From positions 1-64,000 of the forward strand of contig NZ_FONH01000010.1 in assembly GCF_900112865.1 (NCBI RefSeq): 64,000 nucleotides of DNA. Reading direction: 5' to 3'. The first letter of the stretch is position 1, and each line of letters begins with the position of its first letter. Below are positions 16,510 through 24,310 of the stretch, in pieces. The notes beneath the pieces were generated by a model, which saw only the letters and a list, made by a program, of their open reading frames with translations, did not search any database and was not told the DNA's origin. The translations under genes were made by a program, and so were the position numbers. This DNA comes from Dyella marensis (lineage in GTDB: Bacteria > Pseudomonadota > Gammaproteobacteria > Xanthomonadales > Rhodanobacteraceae).

Positions 16510-16516
16510 GGCGGCG

Positions 16517-17413
16517 TCAGTCCAGCCGGATGTCGGCGATGCGGCGCAGCGCCTCGGCGTACTTGGCGGCGGTGCGCTCGATCACCTCGGCGGGCACGCG
16601 CGGACCGGGGGCCTTTTTGTTCCAGTCCAGCGTTTCCAGATAATCGCGCACGAACTGCTTGTCGTAGCTGGGCGGGCTGATGCCGACCTGGTATTCGTCC
16701 GCCGGCCAGTAGCGCGAGGAATCTGGCGTGAGCATCTCGTCCATCACGTAGAGCTTGCCGTGCTCGTCGGTGCCGAATTCCAGCTTGGTGTCGGCCAGGA
16801 TGATGCCGCGCTCGGCGGCATAGGCGGCGGCCCACTTGTAGATGGTCAGGGTGGCATCGCGCACCTGCCCGGCGAGCTCCGCGCCGACCGCGGCGACCAC
16901 CGCGTCGAAGCTGACGTTCTCGTCGTGGTCGCCGACGGCGGCCTTGGTCGACGGGGTGAAGATCGGTTCCGGCAACTGCTGCGCCTGCTTGAGGCCCGCC
17001 GGCAGCCGGATGCCGCACACCGCGCCGGTGGCCTGGTAGTCCTTCCAGCCCGAGCCGATCAGATAACCGCGCGCGATCGCCTCCACCGGCACCGGCTTCA
17101 GGCGGCGCGTGACCACGGCGCGCTTGTCGTACAGCGCCAGGTCGGTGCCGGCCGGCAGCACTTCGCCCAGCGGCGTGTGCAGCAGGTGATTGGGCACCAG
17201 GTGTCCGGTCTTGCCGAACCAGAAGTTGGAGATCTGCGTGAGCATCTCGCCCTTGCCGGGGATCGGGTCGGGCAGCACCACGTCGAAGGCCGACAGGCGG
17301 TCGCTGGCCACGATCAGCAGGCGGTTGCCCGGCAGCGCATAAACGTCGCGCACCTTGCCGCGGTGGAGCAGCTCCAGGCCGGGCAGATCGGATTGCAGCA
17401 AGGTGGTGGGCAC
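16517..17413 (-). CDS. purC: Phosphoribosylaminoimidazole-succinocarboxamide synthase
   Basis: Purine biosynthesis enzyme that joins CAIR and aspartate using ATP. The 298-residue protein is the longer SAICAR synthetase type. Signatures are [30 protein letters not shown] at the start, [18 protein letters not shown], the [31 protein letters not shown] block with metal and ATP contacts, and [12 protein letters not shown] near the end. The start is GTG, preceded by GAGGAG at good spacing. It is followed within seven bases by the Mpo1-like gene. Confidence 0.97.
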   Translation of the reverse strand: MPTTLLQSDLPGLELLHRGKVRDVYALPGNRLLIVASDRLSAFDVVLPDPIPGKGEMLTQISNFWFGKTGHLVPNHLLHTPLGEVLPAGTDLALYDKRAVVTRRLKPVPVEAIARGYLIGSGWKDYQATGAVCGIRLPAGLKQAQQLPEPIFTPSTKAAVGDHDENVSFDAVVAAVGAELAGQVRDATLTIYKWAAAYAAERGIILADTKLEFGTDEHGKLYVMDEMLTPDSSRYWPADEYQVGISPPSYDKQFVRDYLETLDWNKKAPGPRVPAEVIERTAAKYAEALRRIADIRLD

Positions 17414-17544
17414 GGCGGGCTCCTCGGAAGGTCGGGCGGGGCAAGCCCGTCATTGTAGCGGCGGCGGAGGGCGGATCGGCCTCGCGGGGGCTGCTAGTAT
17501 GGGAGTCTTTAGCCCCTTCCCACCTTCCATTCCACGTGTCGCCG

Positions 17545-17856
17545 ATGCGCTTCGCCCTGACCGCGGTACTCGTCCTCGCCGCCAGCTTCCCCGCCCATGC
17601 CGCAACGCCGCCCAAGCCGGCGCGGCTCGGCCTGTGCGCGGCCTGCCATGGCGAAACCGGCATCGCGCAGATTCCCGGCGCGCCGCACCTGGCCGGGCAG
17701 AAGGCCGACTACCTGCGCGAGGCCCTGCGCCAGTACCGCGACGGCCGCCGCAAGGCGCCGATCATGCAGGCGGCGATCGGCCCGGTGAGCGAGGCGGACC
17801 TGGACGAACTGGCTCGCTGGTACAGCCAGCAGGCACCGGCGAAGGCGCAGCCATGA
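17545..17856 (+). CDS. Small periplasmic c-type cytochrome
   Basis: A 103-residue protein with a signal peptide (RFALTAVLVLAASFPAHA) and one haem-binding CAACH near residue 38, followed by GETGIAQIPGAPHLAGQKADYL, typical of cytochrome c553/c4-type class I domains. IMQAAIGPVSEADLDELARWYSQQ forms the last helix. An axial methionine is probably the one in IMQAA. It presumably passes electrons in the periplasm to a terminal oxidase. GTG nine bases upstream is an alternative start. Its stop codon overlaps the ATG of the djlA-like gene (ATGA), so the two are coupled. Confidence 0.9.
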   Translation: MRFALTAVLVLAASFPAHAATPPKPARLGLCAACHGETGIAQIPGAPHLAGQKADYLREALRQYRDGRRKAPIMQAAIGPVSEADLDELARWYSQQAPAKAQP

Positions 17857-18656
17857 ACATCTCCTGGACCCTGCTGCTGGCGTTCCTCGGCCTGGTCTTC
17901 GGCCACAGCCTGACCACCATGATCGCCGGCGGCGTGGTCGGCTTCATCATCGACAGCATGCGCCAGACCCAGCGCCGCCGCGCGCCGACGGCGGGCGGCT
18001 ACATCGGGCCGCTGTTCGCGCTGCTGGGCGCGGTGGCCAAGTCGGACGGGCGCGTCTCCGAAGCGGAGATCGCCGTCGCCGAGCGCCTGATGTCGCGCAT
18101 GGGCCTGAGCGCCGAGCAGCGCCAGCAGGCGGTCACCGCGTTCAATGCCGGCAAGGCGCCGGAATTCGACGTGACGCCGGCCATCGACGAACTGCGCCAG
18201 TGGGTCGGCGTGCGCCGCGACCATGCCTTTCCGGTGCTGGACGTGGTGATCGACACCGTGCTGGCCGAGGGCAACCCCGCGCCGGAAAAGATGGCGATCC
18301 TGCGCCAGCTGGCCTTCGCCCTGCGCGTCAGCGACATGGAGCTGATGGCGCTGATGGCCATGAAGGGCTACGCCTGGAACGCCGGCGCCAACTATCGCGG
18401 CCAGGGTTATGGCAACGGCAATGGCTACGTGCCGCCGCAGCGCAATACCAGCGGTCCCGATCCCTACACCGTGCTGGGCATCGGTCGCGACGTCGACGAC
18501 CGCGCCGTCAAGCGCGCCTACCGCAAGCTGATCTCCGAGCACCATCCGGACCGCCTGGGCGACCTGCCCGAGGACATGCGCAAGCGGGCCGAAGCGCGTG
18601 CCAGCGAGATCAATGCGGCGTATGAGCGGATCAAGGCCGAGCGCGGCTTCAAGTAA
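17853..18656 (+). CDS. djlA: Membrane-anchored J-domain co-chaperone (DjlA-like)
   Basis: A 267-residue protein. An N-terminal hydrophobic stretch with Gly residues ([27 protein letters not shown]) is the dimerising membrane anchor. A TerB-like helical domain follows ([29 protein letters not shown]). A C-terminal J domain contains the invariant HPD in [12 protein letters not shown] and the helix around [21 protein letters not shown]. This order is that of DjlA, which stimulates DnaK at the inner membrane. It is coupled to the cytochrome gene and followed by rpe. Confidence 0.95.
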   Translation: MNISWTLLLAFLGLVFGHSLTTMIAGGVVGFIIDSMRQTQRRRAPTAGGYIGPLFALLGAVAKSDGRVSEAEIAVAERLMSRMGLSAEQRQQAVTAFNAGKAPEFDVTPAIDELRQWVGVRRDHAFPVLDVVIDTVLAEGNPAPEKMAILRQLAFALRVSDMELMALMAMKGYAWNAGANYRGQGYGNGNGYVPPQRNTSGPDPYTVLGIGRDVDDRAVKRAYRKLISEHHPDRLGDLPEDMRKRAEARASEINAAYERIKAERGFK

Positions 18657-18712
18657 GCGCGGGCGGCGGTGCTAGGCTCTTTCCCGATTTTCCCTTCGAA
18701 GTTCGCCCGACC

Positions 18713-19381
18713 ATGAAGCAGCCCAACGTCATCGCCCCCTCGATCCTCTCCGCCGACTTCGCCCGCCTGGGCGAGGACACCGCCAAGGCCCTGGCCGCCG
18801 GCGCGGACTGGGTGCATTTCGACGTGATGGACAACCATTACGTGCCCAACCTGACCATGGGCCCGATGGTGCTCAAGGCGCTGCGCGACTACGGCATCAC
18901 CGCGCCGATCGACGTGCACCTGATGGTCAGGCCGGTGGACCGCATCGTGCCGGACTTCGCCAAGGCGGGCGCGAGCGTGATCAGCTTTCATCCGGAAGCC
19001 AGCGAGCACGTGGACCGCACCATCGGCCTGATCAAGGATTCCGGCTGCCAGGCCGGCCTGGTGTTCAACCCGGCGACGCCGCTGAACTGGCTGGACCATG
19101 TGCTGGACAAGCTCGACCTGGTGCTGATCATGTCGGTCAATCCCGGCTTCGGCGGCCAGAAGTTCATCCCGCACGCGCTGGAGAAGCTGCGCGAGGTGCG
19201 CCGCCGCATCGACGAGAGCGGCCGCGCGATCCGCCTGGAAGTGGACGGCGGCGTCACCGCGGACAACATCGGCCAGATCGGCGCCGCCGGCGCGGACACC
19301 TTCGTGGCGGGCTCGGCCGTCTTCAACGCGCCGGACTACCGGGCGGTAATCGAGGCCATGCACAAGCAGCTCGGGGCCTGA
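18713..19381 (+). CDS. rpe: Ribulose-phosphate 3-epimerase
   Basis: Pentose-phosphate enzyme interconverting ribulose-5-phosphate and xylulose-5-phosphate. The 222-residue TIM barrel shows [16 protein letters not shown] at the start, [19 protein letters not shown] with metal-binding His and Asp, the VHLMV strand, [14 protein letters not shown] and the phosphate-binding [28 protein letters not shown]. The length is standard. It starts 56 bases after djlA. rpiA, of the same pathway, is far away at 60627-61262. Confidence 0.97.
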   Translation: MKQPNVIAPSILSADFARLGEDTAKALAAGADWVHFDVMDNHYVPNLTMGPMVLKALRDYGITAPIDVHLMVRPVDRIVPDFAKAGASVISFHPEASEHVDRTIGLIKDSGCQAGLVFNPATPLNWLDHVLDKLDLVLIMSVNPGFGGQKFIPHALEKLREVRRRIDESGRAIRLEVDGGVTADNIGQIGAAGADTFVAGSAVFNAPDYRAVIEAMHKQLGA

Positions 19382-19387
19382 GGCAAT

Positions 19388-19418
19388 AAAAATCCCGGCG
19401 CAGGGGAAGCGCCGGGAT
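19388..19418 (-). terminator. Leftward stem-loop terminator after rpe
   Basis: ATCCCGGCG pairs with CGCCGGGAT around an eight- to nine-base loop. On the minus strand the stem is followed by TTTTTATT; on the plus strand no T-run follows. It would protect rpe from antisense read-through. Confidence 0.65.
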
Positions 19419-19569
19419 AAAGACGTCGGAACGACGTTCAGAGGAGACCACGCTGGCCGCGCCCGCCGCTCCTTGCGTGTTCCACGGCAATGGATTCGGG
19501 CGCAGCCGCAAGTTCTGACCGGCCATTCCCGCGTTGGTTCCTTGCAAAGCGAAAATATTTCCGCGCAAG

Positions 19570-19595
19570 AAAAAAGCCCCGCTGGGGAGCGGGGC
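19570..19595 (-). terminator. Strong leftward rho-independent terminator
   Basis: A perfect eight-base stem GCCCCGCT/AGCGGGGC with a GGGG loop, followed on the minus strand by TTTTTT. It is positioned to end a leftward transcript starting beyond 19735, probably that of the 37-residue ORF. Confidence 0.8.
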
Positions 19596-19735
19596 GGAAC
19601 TCACCGTCACAGAGGGGGACGGGAAGGGGCACATCGGGTGGCTGTCGGGACCTGGCTCCTTGCCCCGGCGGCCTGGCGCGCTTCCTTGCACGCCGGCCGC
19701 CATGCCTTCCACGGCAGCTCACTTCAGAACGGTCG

Positions 19736-19849
19736 TCAGTGGATGCTCATCACCAGGCCCAGCAGCAGGGCGCCGAGGGCCAGCACCACGCGCAGGGGTT
19801 CGAAGCCGCGCAGTTCGGCGTTGGGATCGGTGGGTTCGGGCTTGTCCAT
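19736..19849 (-). CDS. Possible 37-residue single-pass membrane peptide
   Basis: MDKPEPTDPNAELRGFEPLR is followed by a C-terminal hydrophobic helix VVLALGALLLGLVMSIH, a tail-anchored layout. No strong ribosome site is seen upstream. The support is the protein-like composition and the perfect leftward terminator about 140 bases downstream. Alternatively the leftward transcript is a non-coding RNA and this frame is incidental. Confidence 0.4.
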   Translation of the reverse strand: MDKPEPTDPNAELRGFEPLRVVLALGALLLGLVMSIH

Positions 19850-20033
19850 GGCGCGTATCCGAGGGGGGGCGAAGTGGTGCCTATGAGGCGCCGCCGGCGG
19901 GCGCGCGGCCCGGCGGGGTACGGGCGATCGGGCGACGGCGTCTGGCAAATCCCGGGCAGCAGGGGTCCCCGCCTTGCGCCGCGCGAGTGGGCATAGCACC
20001 CTGCGCGCCATCCGCACCGAGAGGGAACGCTCC

Positions 20034-20723
20034 ATGGGCCGCAGCATCGCCATTGTCGAAGACGAACCGTTGATCCGCGCCAACTACGTCGAGGCGCTCA
20101 ACCGCTTCGGCTACGACACGCGCGGCTATGGTTCGCGCCGGGAGGCCTCGACCGCCTTCGCCATGCGCCTGCCGGAGCTGGTGATCATCGACATCGGCCT
20201 GGGCGACGAGCCGGAAGGCGGCTTCGACCTGTGCCGCGAGCTGCGCGCGAAATCGCCCACGCTGCCGATCATCTTCCTCACTGCGCGCGATTCGGATTTC
20301 GACGTGATCTCCGGCCTGCGTCTGGGCGCCGACGATTACCTCAGCAAGGACACCAGCCTGCACCAGCTGGCCGCGCGCATCGCCGCGCTGTTCCGCCGCA
20401 TCGAGTCGATGAAGGCGCCGGCTTCCAGCGAGACGGTGATCGAGCATGGCCCGCTCAAGCTCGAATCCGAGCGCATGCGCATCACCTGGAACAACGAAGA
20501 GATCCCGCTCACCGTCACCGAGTTCTGGATGGTGCACACCCTGGTGCGCTTCCCCGGCCACGTGAAGAACCGCGACCAGCTGATGCGCGAGGCCGAGCTG
20601 GTGGTGGACGACGCCACCATCACCTCGCACATCAAGCGCATCCGCAAGAAGTTCATCGCGGTGGCGCCGGAATTCGACGCGATCGAGACCGTGCACGGCG
20701 TCGGGTATCGTTGGCGTCCTTGA
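20034..20723 (+). CDS. pdsR: Response regulator, PdsR type (dedicated sortase-system family)
   Basis: A 229-residue OmpR-type regulator. The receiver domain (1-120) has the acidic pair in AIVEDEP, the phosphoacceptor Asp in VIIDIGLGDEPEGG and the Lys in DDYLSKDTS. The winged-helix domain (130-229) ends in HIKRIRKKF...IETVHGVGYRWRP. The inserted DEPEGGFDLCRELR and the SKDTSLHQL phrase match my memory of the PdsR family, defined beside proteobacterial sortases. The paired kinase lies 108 bases downstream, beyond a repeat. No sortase or LPXTG-like target is visible in the window, so the regulon is unknown. An upstream in-frame ATG would add 20 unrelated residues. Confidence 0.85.
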   Translation: MGRSIAIVEDEPLIRANYVEALNRFGYDTRGYGSRREASTAFAMRLPELVIIDIGLGDEPEGGFDLCRELRAKSPTLPIIFLTARDSDFDVISGLRLGADDYLSKDTSLHQLAARIAALFRRIESMKAPASSETVIEHGPLKLESERMRITWNNEEIPLTVTEFWMVHTLVRFPGHVKNRDQLMREAELVVDDATITSHIKRIRKKFIAVAPEFDAIETVHGVGYRWRP

Positions 20724-20822
20724 GGGAATCGGGAATAGAGAATCGGGAATAGGGAAAAGCGGCATCCCGCAAGCTTGTCGCGCCTCGCTTTTCCTATTCA
20801 CTATTCTCCATTCTCTATTCCC
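20724..20822. repeat. GGGAATAG-type inverted repeat between pdsR and pdsS
   Basis: The left arm (20724-20760) repeats GGGAATC/GGGAATAG units and ends GGGAAAAGC. The right arm (20787-20822) starts GCTTTTCCTATTC and repeats the complement. Together they would fold into a long AT-rich hairpin with a 26-base loop. It starts directly after the pdsR stop codon and ends nine bases before the kinase ATG. Confidence 0.8.
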
Positions 20823-20831
20823 AGCTCTCAG

Positions 20832-22859
20832 ATGACCCTCCGCCGCAAGCTCCTTCTCGTCGCCCTGTGCACCCTGGCCCTGCCCGTGGCCGGGTGGCTG
20901 TACGTGCGCCAGATGGAAACGCTGTTGCGCGAAGGCCAGGCGCAGGCGCTGGTGGCGTCGGCGCGCGCGGTGGCGCGCAGCCTGGTGGCGACGCATGCGC
21001 CGCTGCCGCCCGGCGGTGCGGGCTGGTATGTGCAGCAGGCGGTCAATCCGATCACCGTCGACGGCTACGGTGACGACTGGGCGCCGCTCACGCCCTGGAG
21101 CCAGGCGCTGGACAAGCGCGGCAAGCTGCTGCTCGCCGAGGACGCGGACTGGCTGTATGTCTACGTCGACGTGCGCAGCACCCACCGCACCCGCGCCGAT
21201 GCGGCCGACGCCAACGCGCTGGCGGCCGATCACCTGATCCTGGGCCTGCGCAAGGACGGCCAGCTGCGCCGCTACCTGATCGCCAGCTCCGCGCCGGGGC
21301 CGGCCACGGCGCGGCCGCTGGATCCGGCCGTGCAGCATTTTCCCGAATGGATCGCCACGCAGTGGCAGGAAGACGGCAGCGGCTATCGCGTGGAGCTGCG
21401 GCTGCCGCGCTCGCTCGGCCTGGATGGCCTGGGTGTGGGCATCTATGACGCCTCAGCGCCGGACGGCGATCCGCAGGCGGCGGACGTGCGGCCGCTGCTG
21501 GGCTATTCCAGGGAGCTGTCCCGCGAACTGGCCCAGCTTGCGCCGGAGAACGTGCGCGCCCGCGTGCTGGCGCCGCAGGGTTGGCTGCTGGCGCGCAGCG
21601 GGCGCATGGGCAACACCGCGGTGCCGGCCGGCGAGCAGCCGGGCTGGTTCGCCGCGCTGGTCTACCGCTCGCTGCTGGCCAACCAGCTGGAGGATGCCGA
21701 GCCCTGGACCGACGACGCGCCGCGCCTGGACGTGCATGAAGTGAACGCCGCCGCCGCCGGCACGCCGGCCACGCTGTGGCGACAGGGCGAAGGGCGCGGC
21801 AGCGTGGTGCTGGCCGCGGCGGTGCCGGTGGAGCAGGGCGGCAAGGTGCAGGGCGTGCTGCTGTTGGAACAGGCCAGCCGCGCGGTGCCGCTGTTGGCCA
21901 ATCGCGCCCTGTTGGGTCTTCTGGCGACCAGCTTCGGCGTGCTGCTGGTGGCCGGTGCGATCCTGCTGGCCTTCGCCACGCGTCTGAGCCTGCGTCTGTC
22001 GCGCCTGCGCGATGCCGCCGAGCGGGCGCAGGCCAACGATGGACGTCTGGACGGCCAGATGCTGGCGCGCTTCCCGATGACTGACGCGCAGGACGAGATC
22101 GGCGACCTGGCACGCAGCTTCGAGCGCCTGTTCGAAGTGGTGGGCGGCTATACCGACTATCTGCGCACGCTCGCCTCCAAGCTGTCGCACGAGCTCAATA
22201 CGCCGCTGGCGATCGTGAAGTCCTCGCTGGATAACCTCGAACACGCCCTGGTCGACCGCGACGCCCTGCCGCCCGAGGCCGCGCCCTACCTGGCCCGCGC
22301 CCGCGACGGCGTGGCGCGCCTGGGCACCCTGGTGCGCGCGATGAGCGAAGCCAGCCGGATGGAACGCGCGATCGCCGCGGCGGAGCCGGAGGACGTGGAC
22401 CTGGTCGAAGTGGTGCGCGGCTGCGCCGAGGCCTACCGCCCGCTGGCCGGCACGCGCCGCCTGGAAGGCCTGCTGCCGGACACGCCGCTGCGCCTGCACT
22501 GCGCGCCGGAGCTGATCGCGCAGGCGCTGGACAAGCTGTTCGACAACGCGTTGTCGTTCACCCCGGAAGGCGGCTGGATGCGGCTGAGCCTGCGCGCGGA
22601 CGGCGATGCCGCCGAGATCGAGCTGGCCAACCAGGGCGAGCCATTGCCGGCGGCGATGCAGGGGCGTTTGTTCGATTCGCTGGTGAGCCTGCGCGACAAG
22701 GCGAAGCCGGGCGATGTGCCGCACCTGGGCCTGGGGCTGTATGTGGTGCGGCTGGTGGCCGAGCGCCATCACGGCGTGGCGTCGGCGCGCAATCTCGAGG
22801 ACGGCAGCGGCGTGGCTTTTACGCTCCGCCTGCAAGGCATGCCACGCCAACGGCTGTAG
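20832..22859 (+). CDS. pdsS: Sensor histidine kinase, PdsS type
   Basis: A 675-residue membrane kinase. A first membrane helix (LLLVALCTLALPVAGWLYV) is followed by a large periplasmic region (about 35-365) containing PITVDGYGDDWAPL and ADWLYVYVDVRS, a carbohydrate-binding-like beta domain found in PdsS. A second membrane helix (NRALLGLLATSFGVLLVAGAILLAF) leads into HAMP. The H-box is KLSHELNTPLAIVKSS, the N-box FDNALSFTPEGG and the G-box HLGLGLYVVRLV. The ATG at MTLRRKL is chosen because the upstream frame lies inside the repeat. Its TAG stop codon is formed by bases of hairpin repeat copy 3. It would phosphorylate the preceding response regulator. Confidence 0.85.
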   Translation: MTLRRKLLLVALCTLALPVAGWLYVRQMETLLREGQAQALVASARAVARSLVATHAPLPPGGAGWYVQQAVNPITVDGYGDDWAPLTPWSQALDKRGKLLLAEDADWLYVYVDVRSTHRTRADAADANALAADHLILGLRKDGQLRRYLIASSAPGPATARPLDPAVQHFPEWIATQWQEDGSGYRVELRLPRSLGLDGLGVGIYDASAPDGDPQAADVRPLLGYSRELSRELAQLAPENVRARVLAPQGWLLARSGRMGNTAVPAGEQPGWFAALVYRSLLANQLEDAEPWTDDAPRLDVHEVNAAAAGTPATLWRQGEGRGSVVLAAAVPVEQGGKVQGVLLLEQASRAVPLLANRALLGLLATSFGVLLVAGAILLAFATRLSLRLSRLRDAAERAQANDGRLDGQMLARFPMTDAQDEIGDLARSFERLFEVVGGYTDYLRTLASKLSHELNTPLAIVKSSLDNLEHALVDRDALPPEAAPYLARARDGVARLGTLVRAMSEASRMERAIAAAEPEDVDLVEVVRGCAEAYRPLAGTRRLEGLLPDTPLRLHCAPELIAQALDKLFDNALSFTPEGGWMRLSLRADGDAAEIELANQGEPLPAAMQGRLFDSLVSLRDKAKPGDVPHLGLGLYVVRLVAERHHGVASARNLEDGSGVAFTLRLQGMPRQRL

Positions 22860-22947
22860 GTTGGGGTGAGCCGCAGGCGAACCCCAACATCGGCACGTTC
22901 ATGCGTTTCGCCATGTTGGGGTTCGCCTGCGGCTCACCCCAACCTAC
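22856..22947. repeat. GTAGGTTGGGGTGAGC hairpin element, copy 3
   Basis: The arms are the CCGCAGG variant, pairing fully, around a 30-base centre. The element's second to fourth bases (TAG) are the stop codon of pdsS, so insertion or growth of the element has set, or exactly abuts, the end of the kinase. Confidence 0.9.
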
Positions 22948-22962
22948 GTCGAATCCGCCGGA

Positions 22963-24138
22963 TCAGGGCTTGGCTAGCGCCACCTGACGCACGATCCAGC
23001 CGCCGCCCTGGTGCAGCAATTCCGCCTGCTTCTTGTCGGGCGTACCGCAATCGGCGCCCTGCGCCTTGCACGGCACCAGCGTGATGCTCAGGTGCTGCTC
23101 GTCGGCCAGCTGGAAATCCGCCAGCTTCTCCTCCGCCGCGCCCGCGGCATCCTCCAGCGCGGTGCCGATGAACACCCCGCTGCGGAATACATACAACTGC
23201 AGGCTTGCCGGGTGGCATGCGCGGTCGAAGCTCGCCGCTGCCTCCGCCACATAGGTATCGCCCTTGCGCTGCGCCCGCCCGGTGAGCAGGCGCTGGCCGC
23301 CGGTGAGCAGGAAGCGGTCCTCGTCGCCGCGCGGCGAGGGCGCGGCGGCGGCGCATTGGCCGGCGTTGGCGCTGGTGACGATCTGCGCGCCGTCGTCATC
23401 GTCATCCTCGAATTCCAGCGGCTGCAGCGGGCGCGGCACGTAGGCCTGCGCGGCGGCCGGCGCTGCCGGTTCGATGGGCTGGTGCATCCACACCGTCACG
23501 CCTGCCGCGCCGACCAGCAGCGCGGCGATGGCCCAGCCGCGGCCGGGCGCGCCGGGGCGGCGCACGATCCACAGCAGGACCGCCAGCGCCGCCAGCACGG
23601 CGAACGGGGCCAGCACGTGCCAGTACAGGCTCAGCGCGGCGAAGACGGTCGCGGCGATGGCCCAGCCCAGCGTGCCGCGAGGACGCTCCGGCGTGGTGCT
23701 CGCGGGGATCGGAGGCGGCACGGCAGCGCTCGCGTCGGTGGGCAGCGGCGGCGGCAACGGTTCGCCGGACGCCGCCGGCGACCAGGCGAACCACTGCTGG
23801 CCGCCGTCATGGCACCACTGGTCGCCCGGCTCGGCGTAGCGGTCCAGCGCGGCTTCCGGCAGCGGGCCGCGGGTCTGTCCCGCGCGCAGCAGCCAGACCA
23901 GCGCGGCCTGGTCCGGCTCCGGCCGCGCTTCCACGCCCATGCCTTCCAACTGCGCGGCCTGCGCCTGCGCGGCGGCCAGCTCCAGCCCGCGCCGGATCAG
24001 CAGCGGCGCGCGCTCGAACACCCGCTGGCGGAAATCCGCGTCCTGCATGCCGAAGGCCTCGGCCATGCGCGCGTGCGCGCTGGCCGGATCGTGGCCCGGC
24101 AGCAGGCGACCGGTGAGCACGAGGCAGTACTGATCCAT
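22963..24138 (-). CDS. Membrane protein with N-terminal FxGxLxPGxD-type domain, function unknown
   Basis: A 391-residue protein. Residues 1-65 (YCLVLTGRLLPGHDPASAHARMAEAFGM...APLLIRRGLELAAAQAQAAQLEGMGVEARP) match a small domain I recall at the front of assorted gammaproteobacterial membrane proteins. Residues 72-112 (WLLRAGQTRGPLPEAALDRYAEPGDQWCHDGGQQWFAW) look like a GYF_2/DUF4339-type module. A Pro-rich linker follows, then three hydrophobic segments (about 150-215), and then a periplasmic region with an acidic run and four Cys. The start (MDQYCLVL) fits the domain; the upstream frame is unrelated. No operon partner is seen, and I cannot name a function. Confidence 0.8.
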   Translation of the reverse strand: MDQYCLVLTGRLLPGHDPASAHARMAEAFGMQDADFRQRVFERAPLLIRRGLELAAAQAQAAQLEGMGVEARPEPDQAALVWLLRAGQTRGPLPEAALDRYAEPGDQWCHDGGQQWFAWSPAASGEPLPPPLPTDASAAVPPPIPASTTPERPRGTLGWAIAATVFAALSLYWHVLAPFAVLAALAVLLWIVRRPGAPGRGWAIAALLVGAAGVTVWMHQPIEPAAPAAAQAYVPRPLQPLEFEDDDDDGAQIVTSANAGQCAAAAPSPRGDEDRFLLTGGQRLLTGRAQRKGDTYVAEAAASFDRACHPASLQLYVFRSGVFIGTALEDAAGAAEEKLADFQLADEQHLSITLVPCKAQGADCGTPDKKQAELLHQGGGWIVRQVALAKP

Positions 24139-24310
24139 ATCGCATTCCACCGGGAGGCGCACCCAGGATGGCGCGCCGATCCGCCCAAGGGTAGGCGTGG
24201 CGCGGGAAGGCCACAAGCACAAGCTCCGCGGCCCCTTCGGTTCGCTGCACGCCTATGTCTACAATGGCCGCCTTGAGTGTCTCCCGCATGGCTTCCCGGA
24301 TTCCCCGAAC

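Larger units (their letters stand above)
19382..19735. other. Intergenic stretch with two leftward-facing terminator hairpins
   Basis: Between rpe and the small leftward ORF there is no convincing gene. There are two GC-rich stem-loops, at 19392-19418 and 19576-19595, each preceded on the + strand by an A-run, so the T-tract is on the minus strand. The stretch between them (19420-19570) and the 19600-19735 stretch have no ribosome site or protein-like frame. Confidence 0.6.
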
